From the NCBI GenBank assembly GCA_030834695.1, contig JAUQXK010000095.1, positions 1 to 54,360 on the forward strand: 54,360 nt of DNA, given 5' to 3'. Numbering within the stretch: position 1 is the stretch's first letter; the number at the start of each line of letters is the position of its first letter. Source of the stretch: Desulfobacterales bacterium. Lineage in GTDB: Bacteria; Desulfobacterota; Desulfobacteria; Desulfobacterales; SpSt-501. The notes beneath the pieces are model-generated. The model had not been told where the DNA came from, searched no databases, and saw only the letters and a list, made by a program, of their open reading frames with translations. The translations under genes and the position numbers were made by a program. Positions 24,790-32,701 of this stretch are shown here, piece by piece.

Positions 24790-25488
24790 TCAGGCGTTGA
24801 ACCCCAGCGCGTGCATGACGATGGCTTCGGCGTGGATGGCCGTGGTGTTCAGGAACGGGATCCCGAACTCGTCCTTCGTCAGAATCAGGGGCAGCTCCGT
24901 GCAGCCCAGAATGAGCGCCTCGATGCCGTGGCGGTCGATCATGCGCCGGACCACGGCCAGAAGCTCCTGCCGGGTCGAGTCCTTGATGATGCCGAGCTCG
25001 ATTTCGGTGAAGAGCCTGCGGTGGATCAACTGCTGGTCCTCCGGCTCCGGCACCGCCACGCTCATCCCCTTGGCAAGGAAGGGTTTCTGGAAAAAATCGG
25101 CCTGCATGGTGAACGCCGTACCCATGAGCCCCAGGCGCTTTGCGCCCAGCGGCAGCGCCCTGCGGCAGGCCGCCTCGACGATGCTCACCAGCGGCAGGGG
25201 CGAGCGTTGCTGGACGGCATCGAAGACCACGTGGGGGCTGTTCGACCCGATCGCCGCGAAGTCGGCGCCGGCCCTCTGGAGCACCTCGATCTTGTGAAGC
25301 AGCCACTCCGTCAGGGCGACCCAGTTTTTTTCCTCCATCAGCTTCAGAAGCTCGGTCATGTTGACGCTGTAGACAAGGATTTCCGGGTAGTCGGTCGCCT
25401 TCCGCTCTCGGAAGGCGCTGATGATCAGCCGGTAGTAATCCAAGGTTGATTCGGGGCCGATTCCGCCGATGAGTCCCATTTTCTTCAT
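24790..25488 (-). CDS. Aspartate/glutamate racemase family protein
   Basis: The ATG at 25488 follows CGGAGG and gives 232 residues. KKMGLIGGIGPESTLDYYR and LILGCTELPLIL identify the family. The second catalytic cysteine is present (Cys196), but the first, normally in a CNTxH motif, is serine here (GSNSPH, Ser82). A two-base racemase mechanism needs both, so it may racemise poorly, be stereospecific in one direction, or catalyse another reaction. It sits between TauE/SafE and a YhcH protein in the same operon as a PLP decarboxylase. Confidence 0.87.
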   Translation of the reverse strand: MKKMGLIGGIGPESTLDYYRLIISAFRERKATDYPEILVYSVNMTELLKLMEEKNWVALTEWLLHKIEVLQRAGADFAAIGSNSPHVVFDAVQQRSPLPLVSIVEAACRRALPLGAKRLGLMGTAFTMQADFFQKPFLAKGMSVAVPEPEDQQLIHRRLFTEIELGIIKDSTRQELLAVVRRMIDRHGIEALILGCTELPLILTKDEFGIPFLNTTAIHAEAIVMHALGFNA

Positions 25489-25507
25489 TGAAGACCTCCG
25501 CGACCGT

Positions 25508-25963
25508 CTATTCGACAGCAACCTTCATAACGATTTTCCGGACCCGGCGCTGTTCCTGGAGGTGACAGCCCGGGCGATGGACATCGTGGGGGTAAAAAAC
25601 TGCAAAACAGCCGGGCGTCATCACTAGGGATGCAACGTGTTGCGGCGGCTTCAGGAACATGACATCCCGCTTTTCATCATACGCTTCAAGGACGGGAAGG
25701 TCGGTGTCCAAGGCTATATCGATGACTTCCTCGCCTTCAAGCAGCACTTGAATATCAATGTACTTTTTGTGAGCTTCGAAGCGGCGCTCGACACGCGCTC
25801 CGGTCTCGTAGGTGGCCACCGACGCGTACAGCCGGTCGCCGTCGATATCCGTACGGCCGTCGGCAACGGTGCGCGCGGCATCGCGGGCGTGCACCAGCGC
25901 CCGGTGCAAGCGCGATCCCGGCCGGCAATAAAGATCCAGGTTCTCGAATCGGTCGTAAATCAT
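25508..25963 (-). CDS. YhcH/YjgK/YiaL family protein
   Basis: The ATG at 25963 follows GAGGA and gives 151 residues. FEAHKKYIDIQVLLEGEEVI, FAVFYPHDVHRPGC and a terminal RKIVMKV strand are the DUF386/YhcH cupin-like pattern, with histidines that likely bind a metal. Relatives occur in sialic acid and other sugar-acid operons and are thought to act on ring-opening or anomer steps. It lies 20 bp from the racemase homologue. Role here unknown. Confidence 0.88.
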   Translation of the reverse strand: MIYDRFENLDLYCRPGSRLHRALVHARDAARTVADGRTDIDGDRLYASVATYETGARVERRFEAHKKYIDIQVLLEGEEVIDIALDTDLPVLEAYDEKRDVMFLKPPQHVASLVMTPGCFAVFYPHDVHRPGCHLQEQRRVRKIVMKVAVE

Positions 25964-26052
25964 TTTCGCGTCCTCACGTGAGCAGTTTGAGAATTTCCTC
26001 CAGGCACCCAGCAGGGTATTAGCATGCAGCCGCCCCTTCCTCCGTGAATTCA

Positions 26053-27396
26053 TCAACCCGACGCAAGCCGGATGATGGCCTGCAGGCTGCGCGCGACATC
26101 CTCCTCAGTCGTCGCCCACGAGGAGACGCTGATGCGCATGGCGGCATTCCCCTGCCATTCGGTACCGCCGCACCAACAGGTGCCGTCCTCCTGGACCCGG
26201 GTGACCACCTCGCGGGTGCGGTCGGCGCTTCCGAAAGATACCAGCACCTGGTTCAGCACCACCTCATTGAGCACATCGTACCCGGCGCTTTTCAACCCCT
26301 CGGCGAAACGACGGGCGTGCCGGCAGTTGCGCCCGATCAGATCGGCCAGGCCGGAGCGGCCGAGAGACCGCAGGGCCGCCCAGACCTCCACTCCCCGCGC
26401 CCGGCGAGATAGCTCCGGCGTGTAGTGGCTGGGCTCCCGCGAATCGCCGGCGATAAGATATGCCGCGCGGGAGGACATGGATGCCTTGAGATGCTGCGGG
26501 TCGCGTACCAAAACGATCCCGCTGTCGTAGGGCACGTTCAACCATTTGTGGGCGTCGGTCGCCCACGAGTTTGCGGATGGAATCCCGGCGGCCAGATGCT
26601 TCCGGTCCGGGCATGCCGCCGCCCACAGTCCGAAGGCGCCGTCCACGTGCACCCAAGAACCCGACGCCTGGGCGATGGCGCAGATCTCCGCCGCCGGGTC
26701 GAAGGCCCCGGTGTTCACATTGCCGGCCTGAACGCAGATGATCGCCGGTTCGGCCAGGGCGGGGATGGCCTCCGGCTGCATCCGCCCCTGGCCGTCGACC
26801 GGGACGCGGACCACGCGCTCCCGGCCGAGGCCCAGAAGGCTCAAGGCCTTGAGAACGCTCACGTGCACTTCCGCGCCGACGATCACCTTGATCGGTGGTG
26901 CCCCGAACAGGCCTTGCGCCTCGACGTCCCACCCCAAACGCTCCAGCAGCGCGTGCCGGGCGGCAGCCAGGGCGCTTAAATTGGCCATGGTGGCGCCGGT
27001 CACAAAGCCGGTGCCGGCACCCGGCGGCAGTCCGAACAGCTCAATGAGCCACCGCCGGCAGACTTCTTCAAGGAAGGCTGTCGGCGGCGAGGCGACATGA
27101 AAAACTGCGTTCTGATCCCAAGCTCCGGCGAGAACGTTGGCGGCAAGAGCCGCCGGCAGCGTACCGCCCGTGACGAAGCCGAAATAGCGCGGCCCGGCGC
27201 TCGCCACAGTGGCGGCCGAGCCGAATTCATCGAGCTCCGCCAGCACCTTCAACGGTGCGATCGGCTCCTCCTGCAAGGGAACGTCGAAGCCGTTGAGACG
27301 CTCAACGGCCTCGGGCGGCGGCGCAACGCTTCTCCCTCTGAGAACCTCGAGATAGCGGGCCGACCGCCGCGCGGCCTCTTTGATCAGATACTCCAT
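26053..27396 (-). CDS. PLP-dependent group II decarboxylase
   Basis: A 447-residue fold-type I decarboxylase. His178 (AEVHVS) would stack on PLP, Asp252 (WVHVDGAFG) binds the ring nitrogen, and Lys284 (ATDAHKWLNVPYDSG) is the Schiff-base lysine. The family covers aromatic amino acids, glutamate, aspartate, 2,4-diaminobutyrate and cysteate or cysteine sulfinate. Substrate cannot be read from sequence alone. Cysteate decarboxylation to taurine would connect to the neighbouring island, but that is speculation. It precedes YhcH, racemase and TauE/SafE genes on the same strand. Confidence 0.9.
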   Translation of the reverse strand: MEYLIKEAARRSARYLEVLRGRSVAPPPEAVERLNGFDVPLQEEPIAPLKVLAELDEFGSAATVASAGPRYFGFVTGGTLPAALAANVLAGAWDQNAVFHVASPPTAFLEEVCRRWLIELFGLPPGAGTGFVTGATMANLSALAAARHALLERLGWDVEAQGLFGAPPIKVIVGAEVHVSVLKALSLLGLGRERVVRVPVDGQGRMQPEAIPALAEPAIICVQAGNVNTGAFDPAAEICAIAQASGSWVHVDGAFGLWAAACPDRKHLAAGIPSANSWATDAHKWLNVPYDSGIVLVRDPQHLKASMSSRAAYLIAGDSREPSHYTPELSRRARGVEVWAALRSLGRSGLADLIGRNCRHARRFAEGLKSAGYDVLNEVVLNQVLVSFGSADRTREVVTRVQEDGTCWCGGTEWQGNAAMRISVSSWATTEEDVARSLQAIIRLASG

Positions 27397-27409
27397 GGCT
27401 GGCTCCTCT

Positions 27410-27560
27410 CACGCCCCCACGATTTTACCGCGGTGCTCGGTGATGACCGTGTCGCGCCTGATGCCATGGCGTCGGGCGATCCGTTCGCGCCGTGCTGCAT
27501 GGAATCGATGACGATGTTCGTGCAGGCCGGGCCGGAGATCGAAACTTTCTTTTCAACCAT
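27410..27560 (-). pseudogene. Possible small frameshifted gene
   Basis: Between the AhpD-like gene and the decarboxylase, an ATG at 27560 opens MVEKKVSISGPACTNIVIDS. About 20 codons later the plausible C-terminal part (ERIARRHGIRRDTVITEHRG) continues in another frame to a TGA at 27410-27412. A single-base change near 27495 would join them into a protein of about 50 residues. It may be a decayed gene, a sequencing error, or chance. No family recognised. Confidence 0.3.
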
Positions 27561-27578
27561 GCATTTCTCCCGGTCTCG

Positions 27579-27977
27579 TCAATCCGGGCTCGGCGTCACG
27601 TCCGGTTCGACCTGATAGGCATTGGCGGTGCGGTTGGTCCCGCAGAAGACGTCCACCACGGCCACGATCTCGCCGATGGCCTCGTTGTCCAGCCCGAGCC
27701 GCTTCACGGCGGCGCTGTGGGAGTGGATTCAGTACTCGCAGTTGTTGGTGATCGAGACCGCCAAGGCGATGATCTCCTTGGTGCGCAGATCGAGCTTGCC
27801 GGGCTTCATGACCGCCTTCAGCTTCTGCCAGGTGGCCTCCAGGTGTTCCGGGTTGATCGACAAGGCCTTCCAGAAGTTGGGCACGAAGTCGATCTTTTTG
27901 GTGGTCATAATGTCCCTGTAAACCTTTTTCACCTTGCCGGTGGCCTCCTTTTCCGAGACCGTGCGATAGAGTGCCAT
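27579..27977 (-). CDS. AhpD-like CMD family protein, predicted selenoprotein (CxxU)
   Basis: The ATG at 27977 follows AAGGAGG. Reading through TGA at 27729-27731 gives 132 residues. Codon 83 is the TGA in TNNCEY-U-IHSH, exactly the second cysteine of the AhpD CxxC...H redox centre; Cys80 and the following histidines are intact. The frame stays open to 27579 with family-like sequence (RLGLDNEAIGEIVAVVDVFC). A GCCGC/GCGGC hairpin with a CGTGAA loop starts about 16 bases after the TGA, fitting a bacterial SECIS. AhpD-type proteins are peroxidase or disulfide partners. It heads the leftward operon, divergent from a DsbA-like selenoprotein. Confidence 0.85.
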
Positions 27978-28003
27978 TCTTGCGCCTCCTTCTCAAAACG
28001 AAA

Positions 28004-28032
28004 TTGACTTGAGCGATACCGATGGGTAGGAT
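28004..28032 (+). promoter_or_regulatory. Sigma-70-type promoter of the DsbA-like gene
   Basis: TTGACT (28004-28009), a 17-base spacer and TAGGAT (28027-28032) lie 52 bp before the ATG at 28084. They are in the 106-bp divergent gap with the AhpD-like gene. Confidence 0.55.
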
Positions 28033-28083
28033 TTAGCAGGCGGACTCCGGATGATCAACAAGAAGATGGAAGGCGGCCAATCT

Positions 28084-28704
28084 ATGGAAAGCAATACAGA
28101 GAATCACGTTCTGGAAATTTTTTCGGACTTCATCTGACCCTGGTGCTACTTCATTACCGGGGGTATTGAACGACTCAAAAAAGAGTTCCAGCCTGAAATT
28201 CGTTGGACGGCGTTTCCGTTGCATCCGGAGATCCCGGCCGAAGGGGTCACGCTCGAGCAGTTGTTTGCCGGCCGGCGCGTCAACATTCCAGAGATGTTGC
28301 AACGGCTCAAGCAGACCGCAAACAACCTGGGGCTGCCGTTCGGCGAGCGCCGCATGAGCTTTAACTCACGCCGAGCCCAGGAAGCGGCCAAATGGGCCGA
28401 GTCGCAAGGGAAAGCGGATGCGTTCCACCACGCCGTGTTTCGGGCTTATTTTGTCGATGGGAAGAACCTGTATGAAATCGAAACACTGGCCGCAGCCGCC
28501 GACGCCATCGGCTTGGCGGGGGGGATGCTGTCGGAGGCGATCCAACGTCAGACCTACCGGGCGGCGGTCGACCGGGACTGGCTGCGGTCCCGTCAGTTGG
28601 GCGTCGCGGCGGTTCCAACCTTTCGCCTGGGCGGCGAAATGCTCGTGGGAGCCCAGCCATACGAAAATTTGGCGGATTTTCTGATCCGAAGGAGGAAAAA
28701 TTGA
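28084..28704 (+). CDS. DsbA-family (FrnE-like) oxidoreductase, predicted selenoprotein (UxxC)
   Basis: From ATG 28084, TGA at 28135-28137 is codon 18 in LEIFSDFI-U-PWCYFITGG, precisely the first cysteine of the CPWC thioredoxin-fold active site. Reading through gives 206 residues with an intact FrnE-type fold: a helical insertion, then the cis-proline loop VAAVPTFRLGG. CCCTGGT pairs with ACCGGGG right after the TGA, a possible SECIS. An internal start at 28219 would omit the active site and is rejected. It probably acts in thiol-disulfide or selenenylsulfide chemistry. The stop overlaps the TTG start of the next gene. Confidence 0.85.
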
Positions 28705-29051
28705 AAATCATCCATTACTTGGAAGCGGAAGCAAGGAAGTACCCCAGCGACCAGGCCAAAGAAGCAACCGGTCGAGTGGTCATCGGGCAATCGGACGGAG
28801 CTGAGAAATTCTGCATGCGGGTTTTCGAAATCGGCAAGGGCGGCATGACCGGCTTGCATGCCCACGACTGGGAGCATGAGGTTTTTGTGCATTCCGGCAA
28901 AGGGGCCGTTCGGCGGGGAGAAACGTGGATTCCGCTTTCGGCCGGCAGCGTGGTGTTCATTCAGGGGAATGAGGAGCATCAATTGAAGAACACCGGCGAC
29001 AGCCCATTTGTTTTTGTGTGCGTGATCCCCTCCGGCGCCCCGGAATTGTGA
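28701..29051 (+). CDS. Small cupin-domain protein (TTG start)
   Basis: The TTG at 28701 overlaps the preceding stop and follows AAGGAGG, implying translational coupling. The 116-residue protein is a single cupin: GGMTGLHAHDWEHEVFVHSG gives metal-type histidines and a Glu, and GSVVFIQGNEEHQLKN the second motif. Such cupins bind metals and small ligands or act as dioxygenases or isomerases. Function unknown; pairing with a DsbA-like selenoprotein hints at stress or thiol metabolism. Confidence 0.87.
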   Translation: MKIIHYLEAEARKYPSDQAKEATGRVVIGQSDGAEKFCMRVFEIGKGGMTGLHAHDWEHEVFVHSGKGAVRRGETWIPLSAGSVVFIQGNEEHQLKNTGDSPFVFVCVIPSGAPEL

Positions 29052-29095
29052 AATATCCAGGCCGCCGGTCAAGGCTGCTGATTCCGCCATCTTGC

Positions 29096-29141
29096 TTGAC
29101 ACGCCCCGCAAAGCCGGATAAATAGTTTCTTATCTGGAAAC
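29096..29141 (+). promoter_or_regulatory. Promoter and operator of the XRE-cupin regulator
   Basis: TTGACA (29096-29101), 17 bases and TAAATA (29119-29124) form a good sigma-70-type promoter. Immediately after it, GTTTC (29125-29129) and GAAAC (29137-29141) form an inverted repeat where a bound repressor would block initiation. Confidence 0.6.
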
Positions 29142-29190
29142 AAACGCGCTTCCGCAAGCGCCGACCATCGCTTAACATAAAGTCCGAATT

Positions 29191-29230
29191 TTGTTTCATT
29201 GTTCAGGGATTGTTTTCTGTTATGAAACAA
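29191..29230. promoter_or_regulatory. Palindrome over the regulator start codon
   Basis: TTGTTTCAT (29191-29199) and ATGAAACAA (29222-29230) are perfect inverted copies, the second overlapping the start codon. They share the GTTTC/GAAAC core with the promoter-proximal repeat, suggesting autoregulation by the encoded XRE protein. Confidence 0.55.
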
Positions 29231-29830
29231 GAACCCGCCACCCTGGAAGCCGAAATCGGCCAGCGCATCAAAGCGCTGCGCGCCGAGAAGGGGATCACGC
29301 TCGAAAGCCTCGCCCAGCAAACGGGCTTCAGCAAGGGCTATCTCTCAAAAGTCGAAAAATCGAAAAAAGCCCCTCCGGTCTCAACGCTGGGAAACATCGC
29401 CCGCGTCTTTAATGTGACGATTTCCTCCCTCCTCGGCGAGCAGAGCCCGCGCACCTCGCTCTGTCTCGTCCGCAAAGAAGAACGCCCTCTGATTGCCAGG
29501 GATGGGACCGCCTTCGGCTATTCTTACGAGGCCATGGCCTATCGCTATCCCAACAAGATGATGGAGCCCTTCATCCTCACCCTGCCGGTTGGAATAAAAA
29601 AGAGGACTTTCTTCCAGCACGAGGGGCAGGAGATTCTGTTCGTCATCCAGGGGCGCATGCGCTTCTTTCACGGGAACGAGGAGCACGTCGTCGAACAGGG
29701 CGACTGCATCTATTTCGACTCGAGCATCCCGCACTTCGGAGAGTCCATCGGTCGCAAAGAAGTCAAGTGTTTCATGGTCATTTACAACCGCACGATCGGC
29801 CGGGAGGGAACGAGCCATGGAGCTAAATGA
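29222..29830 (+). CDS. XRE-family regulator with C-terminal cupin
   Basis: The ATG at 29222 gives 202 residues. Residues about 10-68 are a Cro/CI-type helix-turn-helix (IGQRIKALRAEKGITLESLA, TGFSKGYLSKVEKSKK). Residues about 115-190 are a cupin sensor (QHEGQEILFVIQGRMRFFHG, GDCIYFDSSIPHFG). This architecture typically represses catabolic operons and responds to a small carboxylate or amine. It overlaps the next gene by 14 bp, so it likely controls the dehydrogenase-Liv-BKACE operon. Two GTTTC/GAAAC palindromes lie at its promoter. Confidence 0.9.
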   Translation: MKQEPATLEAEIGQRIKALRAEKGITLESLAQQTGFSKGYLSKVEKSKKAPPVSTLGNIARVFNVTISSLLGEQSPRTSLCLVRKEERPLIARDGTAFGYSYEAMAYRYPNKMMEPFILTLPVGIKKRTFFQHEGQEILFVIQGRMRFFHGNEEHVVEQGDCIYFDSSIPHFGESIGRKEVKCFMVIYNRTIGREGTSHGAK

Positions 29831-30803
29831 AATCAAACACATCGGCGTGCTCGGCGCCGGCCTGATGGGCCACGGCATTGCGCAGATCTTCGCGTCGGCC
29901 GGATACGACGTCAACCTCTACGATGCGGATCCCGCCACGCTTCAGGCGGCCAAGGGCCGAATCGCCGACAACTTCAAGGTTTTCATCGAATTAGCGCTCG
30001 CCCGACCCGAAGATCGAGACCGCTGCCTCGAACAGATCCGCCTCTGCCCCTCCATCGAAGCGCTGGGCAGCGGCCCCCAGTTTGTTATTGAGGCCATCGT
30101 GGAGGACCTCGAAATAAAAAGCAAGGCCTATGCCGAGCTCGAACGTTGCGCGACGCCCGATGCGATCTTTGCCAGCAACACCTCCGCGATCAGCATCACG
30201 GCGCTCGGCGCCGCCCTGAAAATCAAGCACCGTTTCCTGGGCACGCACTTCTGGAACCCGCCCCACGTGCTCCCCTGCGTGGAGGTGATTAAGGGGGCCG
30301 ACACCGACCCGGCGGTATTTGAAACCGTGTATACGCTGATGGCCAAGGTGGGCAAGGCGCCCGTTCGGGTGCTGAAGGACGTTCCGGGGTTCCTCGGGAA
30401 CCGCCTCCAGCACGCCATGTGGCGCGAAGCCATTTCCCTCTGCGAGAAGAACATCGCCAGCGCCGAAGACATCGACAAGGTCGTCAAATACGGATTTGGC
30501 GCGCGGATGCCGTTCATCGGACCGCTTGAAACGGCGGATCTGGCCGGCCTGGGGTTGACGCGCGACATCCACCGCTACCTGTTTCCATTTCTCGAATCAT
30601 CCCGGCAGCCGTCCCCCGCGCTGGAGGATCTAGTAGCGGCCGGCGCAACCGGCGTCCGAGCCGGGCGGGGCTTTTACGAATGGCCGCCGGAAAAAGTCCG
30701 GCAGGTGATTCAACAGCGCGACGCCGTTCTTCTGCGGATCATTCACCAAATCGTTTCACCGGCCGCCGACCGCGATGGAAACGAGTCCGCCGGAAAGAGA
30801 TAG
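29817..30803 (+). CDS. 3-hydroxyacyl-CoA / 3-hydroxyacid dehydrogenase
   Basis: A 328-residue NAD-dependent dehydrogenase with a Rossmann motif GVLGAGLMGHGIAQ (10-23), the catalytic segment ASNTSAISI, FLGTHFWNPPHVLPCVEVIKG with the active histidine, and PGFLGNRLQHAMWREA opening the C-terminal helical domain. It fits both 3-hydroxybutyryl-CoA dehydrogenase and L-carnitine or L-gulonate dehydrogenase. Co-occurrence with a BKACE enzyme favours a free 3-hydroxyacid such as carnitine, oxidised to the 3-keto acid that BKACE cleaves (inference). Confidence 0.88.
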   Translation: MELNEIKHIGVLGAGLMGHGIAQIFASAGYDVNLYDADPATLQAAKGRIADNFKVFIELALARPEDRDRCLEQIRLCPSIEALGSGPQFVIEAIVEDLEIKSKAYAELERCATPDAIFASNTSAISITALGAALKIKHRFLGTHFWNPPHVLPCVEVIKGADTDPAVFETVYTLMAKVGKAPVRVLKDVPGFLGNRLQHAMWREAISLCEKNIASAEDIDKVVKYGFGARMPFIGPLETADLAGLGLTRDIHRYLFPFLESSRQPSPALEDLVAAGATGVRAGRGFYEWPPEKVRQVIQQRDAVLLRIIHQIVSPAADRDGNESAGKR

Positions 30804-30842
30804 CTCCTTTTTCGTTCGGGGTTATCGAAAAGGGCAATGCAC

Positions 30843-31703
30843 ATGAGCGATGTATCCGTCTTCTTTCTGCACGGGCTGGCCTATGCCGGGCTTCTGTTCC
30901 TGGTCTCGGCCGGCCTGACCCTTGTTTTCGGGATGATGAACGTCCTGAACTTCGCGCATGCGGCCATGTACATGCTGGGTGCTTATTTCTCCTTCACGCT
31001 CCTGCATGTGACCGGCCAGTTCTGGCTCTGCCTGTTGGTCTGCCCCGTGCTGCTCTTCATCATCGGCGCGCTCGTGGAGCGGTTTCTGCTCCGCCGGGTT
31101 CACGTCTACGGCCATCTTCACGAGTTGCTCCTCACGTTCGGTCTGGCCTACATTCTCACGGAACTCGTGAAATGGATCTGGGGCAACTACCCCCTGGCCG
31201 TGAACATTGGCGGGTTTCTGGGCACGACGGTTCAGCTTTTCGGGATCACCTACCCCGTTTACCGGATTTTCATTTTCGTCTGCGCCATTCTCGTGGGGAC
31301 GGCCATGGCGCTGATCCTTTTCCGAACCCGCCTGGGGATTATCCTGCGAGCCGCCGTCAACGACAGCGAAATGGTCAACGCGCTGGGATTCAACGTGCCG
31401 CTGGTGTTTACCGGCGTCTTTGCTTTCGGTGCCGCCCTCTCCGGACTGGCGGGGGTGATCGCCGGCCCCCTGCTCACGACCTACCCCGGCATGGCGCATG
31501 AAATTTTGATCGACGCCTTTGTCGTGATTGTGGTCGGTGGGTTCGGGAGCCTCGGGGGCGCCGTGGTGGCCTCGCTGCTCATCGGCGAGCTGCAATCCTT
31601 CGGAGTTCTTCTCTTTCCGAAACTGTCGCTGGCGCTGGTCTACATGCTCATGGCCGCCGTCCTGATCGTCAAACCTTCCGGGCTGTTCGGTGAAAAGCAA
31701 TGA
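30843..31703 (+). CDS. livH: Branched-chain-type ABC transporter permease LivH
   Basis: A 286-residue permease with about eight membrane helices. GLTLVFGMMNVLNFAHAAMY near the N-terminus and VGGFGSLGGAVVASLLIGEL near the C-terminus are LivH signatures. ATG 30843 is preferred over 30837, because only the former is properly spaced from AAGGG. It overlaps livM by 4 bp. The five-gene Liv system imports an amino acid or small organic acid; the operon context suggests the substrate of the flanking catabolic enzymes. Confidence 0.93.
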   Translation: MSDVSVFFLHGLAYAGLLFLVSAGLTLVFGMMNVLNFAHAAMYMLGAYFSFTLLHVTGQFWLCLLVCPVLLFIIGALVERFLLRRVHVYGHLHELLLTFGLAYILTELVKWIWGNYPLAVNIGGFLGTTVQLFGITYPVYRIFIFVCAILVGTAMALILFRTRLGIILRAAVNDSEMVNALGFNVPLVFTGVFAFGAALSGLAGVIAGPLLTTYPGMAHEILIDAFVVIVVGGFGSLGGAVVASLLIGELQSFGVLLFPKLSLALVYMLMAAVLIVKPSGLFGEKQ

Positions 31704-32701
31704 TCTCGCAGAAAAAGGCATCCTACCTGTTTATCGCCGTCCTTTTCGCCCTGGGGATCTTGATGCCTTCGGTGATCAAGAAATACCATCTCAACATGCT
31801 GACTGAAATTATCGTGTTTGCCCTGTATGCCGTCAGCTACAATCTTCTGCTGGGCTACGCGGGCTTGCTCTCGTTCGGCCACGCCATGTTCTTCGGCACG
31901 GGGGCCTTCACGGTCGCCGTCGCCCTGATCCATATCCCCGGACTCTCCATGTGGAACGCCATCCTGATAGCGCTCCTGACGACGACCGTGGTCGGTTTTA
32001 TTGCCGGGGGCTTTCTGCTGCGGCACAAAGGGTCCTATTTCGCGCTGCTGACCCTCGCGTTTAACTCGCTGTTTTATGCGGTGGCGACCAAGTGGCACAG
32101 AATCACCGGCGGGGATGACGGGCTCAGTATCACCCGGCCCGATCTCAATTTCGGTTTCACGACCGTCAAAATGTCCGTGTTGACCAATTTCTACTACGTA
32201 ACCCTGGTAGTCATCGGCGCGGCCATTGTGTTTTGCTGGTACTTCACGAAAACGGCCATGGGGCAAACGGTGCTGCTCATGCGCGAAAACGAGGAGCGCA
32301 TGAAATTCCTGGGGTACAACACGAACGTCAGCCGGCTGATCCTGTTCACTTTTACAGGCGCGCTGGCCGGGCTGGCGGGGGCGTTCTACACGCTGCATTT
32401 CCAGTTTGTCTCGCAGTCGGCCATCAGCGTCGACATGACCACCACGGTCCTGCTGATGACCTTTGTCGGAGGCACGGGAACCTTCTGGGGGCCGATTTTA
32501 GGGGCCTTTGTTTACATCATTGTCCAAAACTACCTGAGCGACATCACCGACCGCTGGCCGCTCTTCATGGGGTTGATCTTCATCCTGATGGTCCTGCTGA
32601 TCCCGGGGGGCCTTTCGCAGATCATCCATTCGATCCGGGACCTGTTTTCCAGGAAACGCGATAGGGGCAAACCGGTTGCGGCAGAGGAGCCCTCATCATG
32701 A
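31700..32701 (+). CDS. livM: Branched-chain-type ABC transporter permease LivM
   Basis: A 333-residue permease. Hydrophobic segments and the motifs NLLLGYAGLLSFGHAMFFGTG, TLAFNSLFYAV and FVGGTGTFWGPILGAFVYI identify LivM. It overlaps livH and livG by 4 bp each, an arrangement that couples translation. It forms the membrane pore with LivH. Confidence 0.93.
   Translation: MISQKKASYLFIAVLFALGILMPSVIKKYHLNMLTEIIVFALYAVSYNLLLGYAGLLSFGHAMFFGTGAFTVAVALIHIPGLSMWNAILIALLTTTVVGFIAGGFLLRHKGSYFALLTLAFNSLFYAVATKWHRITGGDDGLSITRPDLNFGFTTVKMSVLTNFYYVTLVVIGAAIVFCWYFTKTAMGQTVLLMRENEERMKFLGYNTNVSRLILFTFTGALAGLAGAFYTLHFQFVSQSAISVDMTTTVLLMTFVGGTGTFWGPILGAFVYIIVQNYLSDITDRWPLFMGLIFILMVLLIPGGLSQIIHSIRDLFSRKRDRGKPVAAEEPSS

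Noticed and set aside
28219-28704. DsbA-like protein starting at the internal ATG 28219
   Set aside because: That start would delete the UPWC active site, and it lacks a ribosome site.
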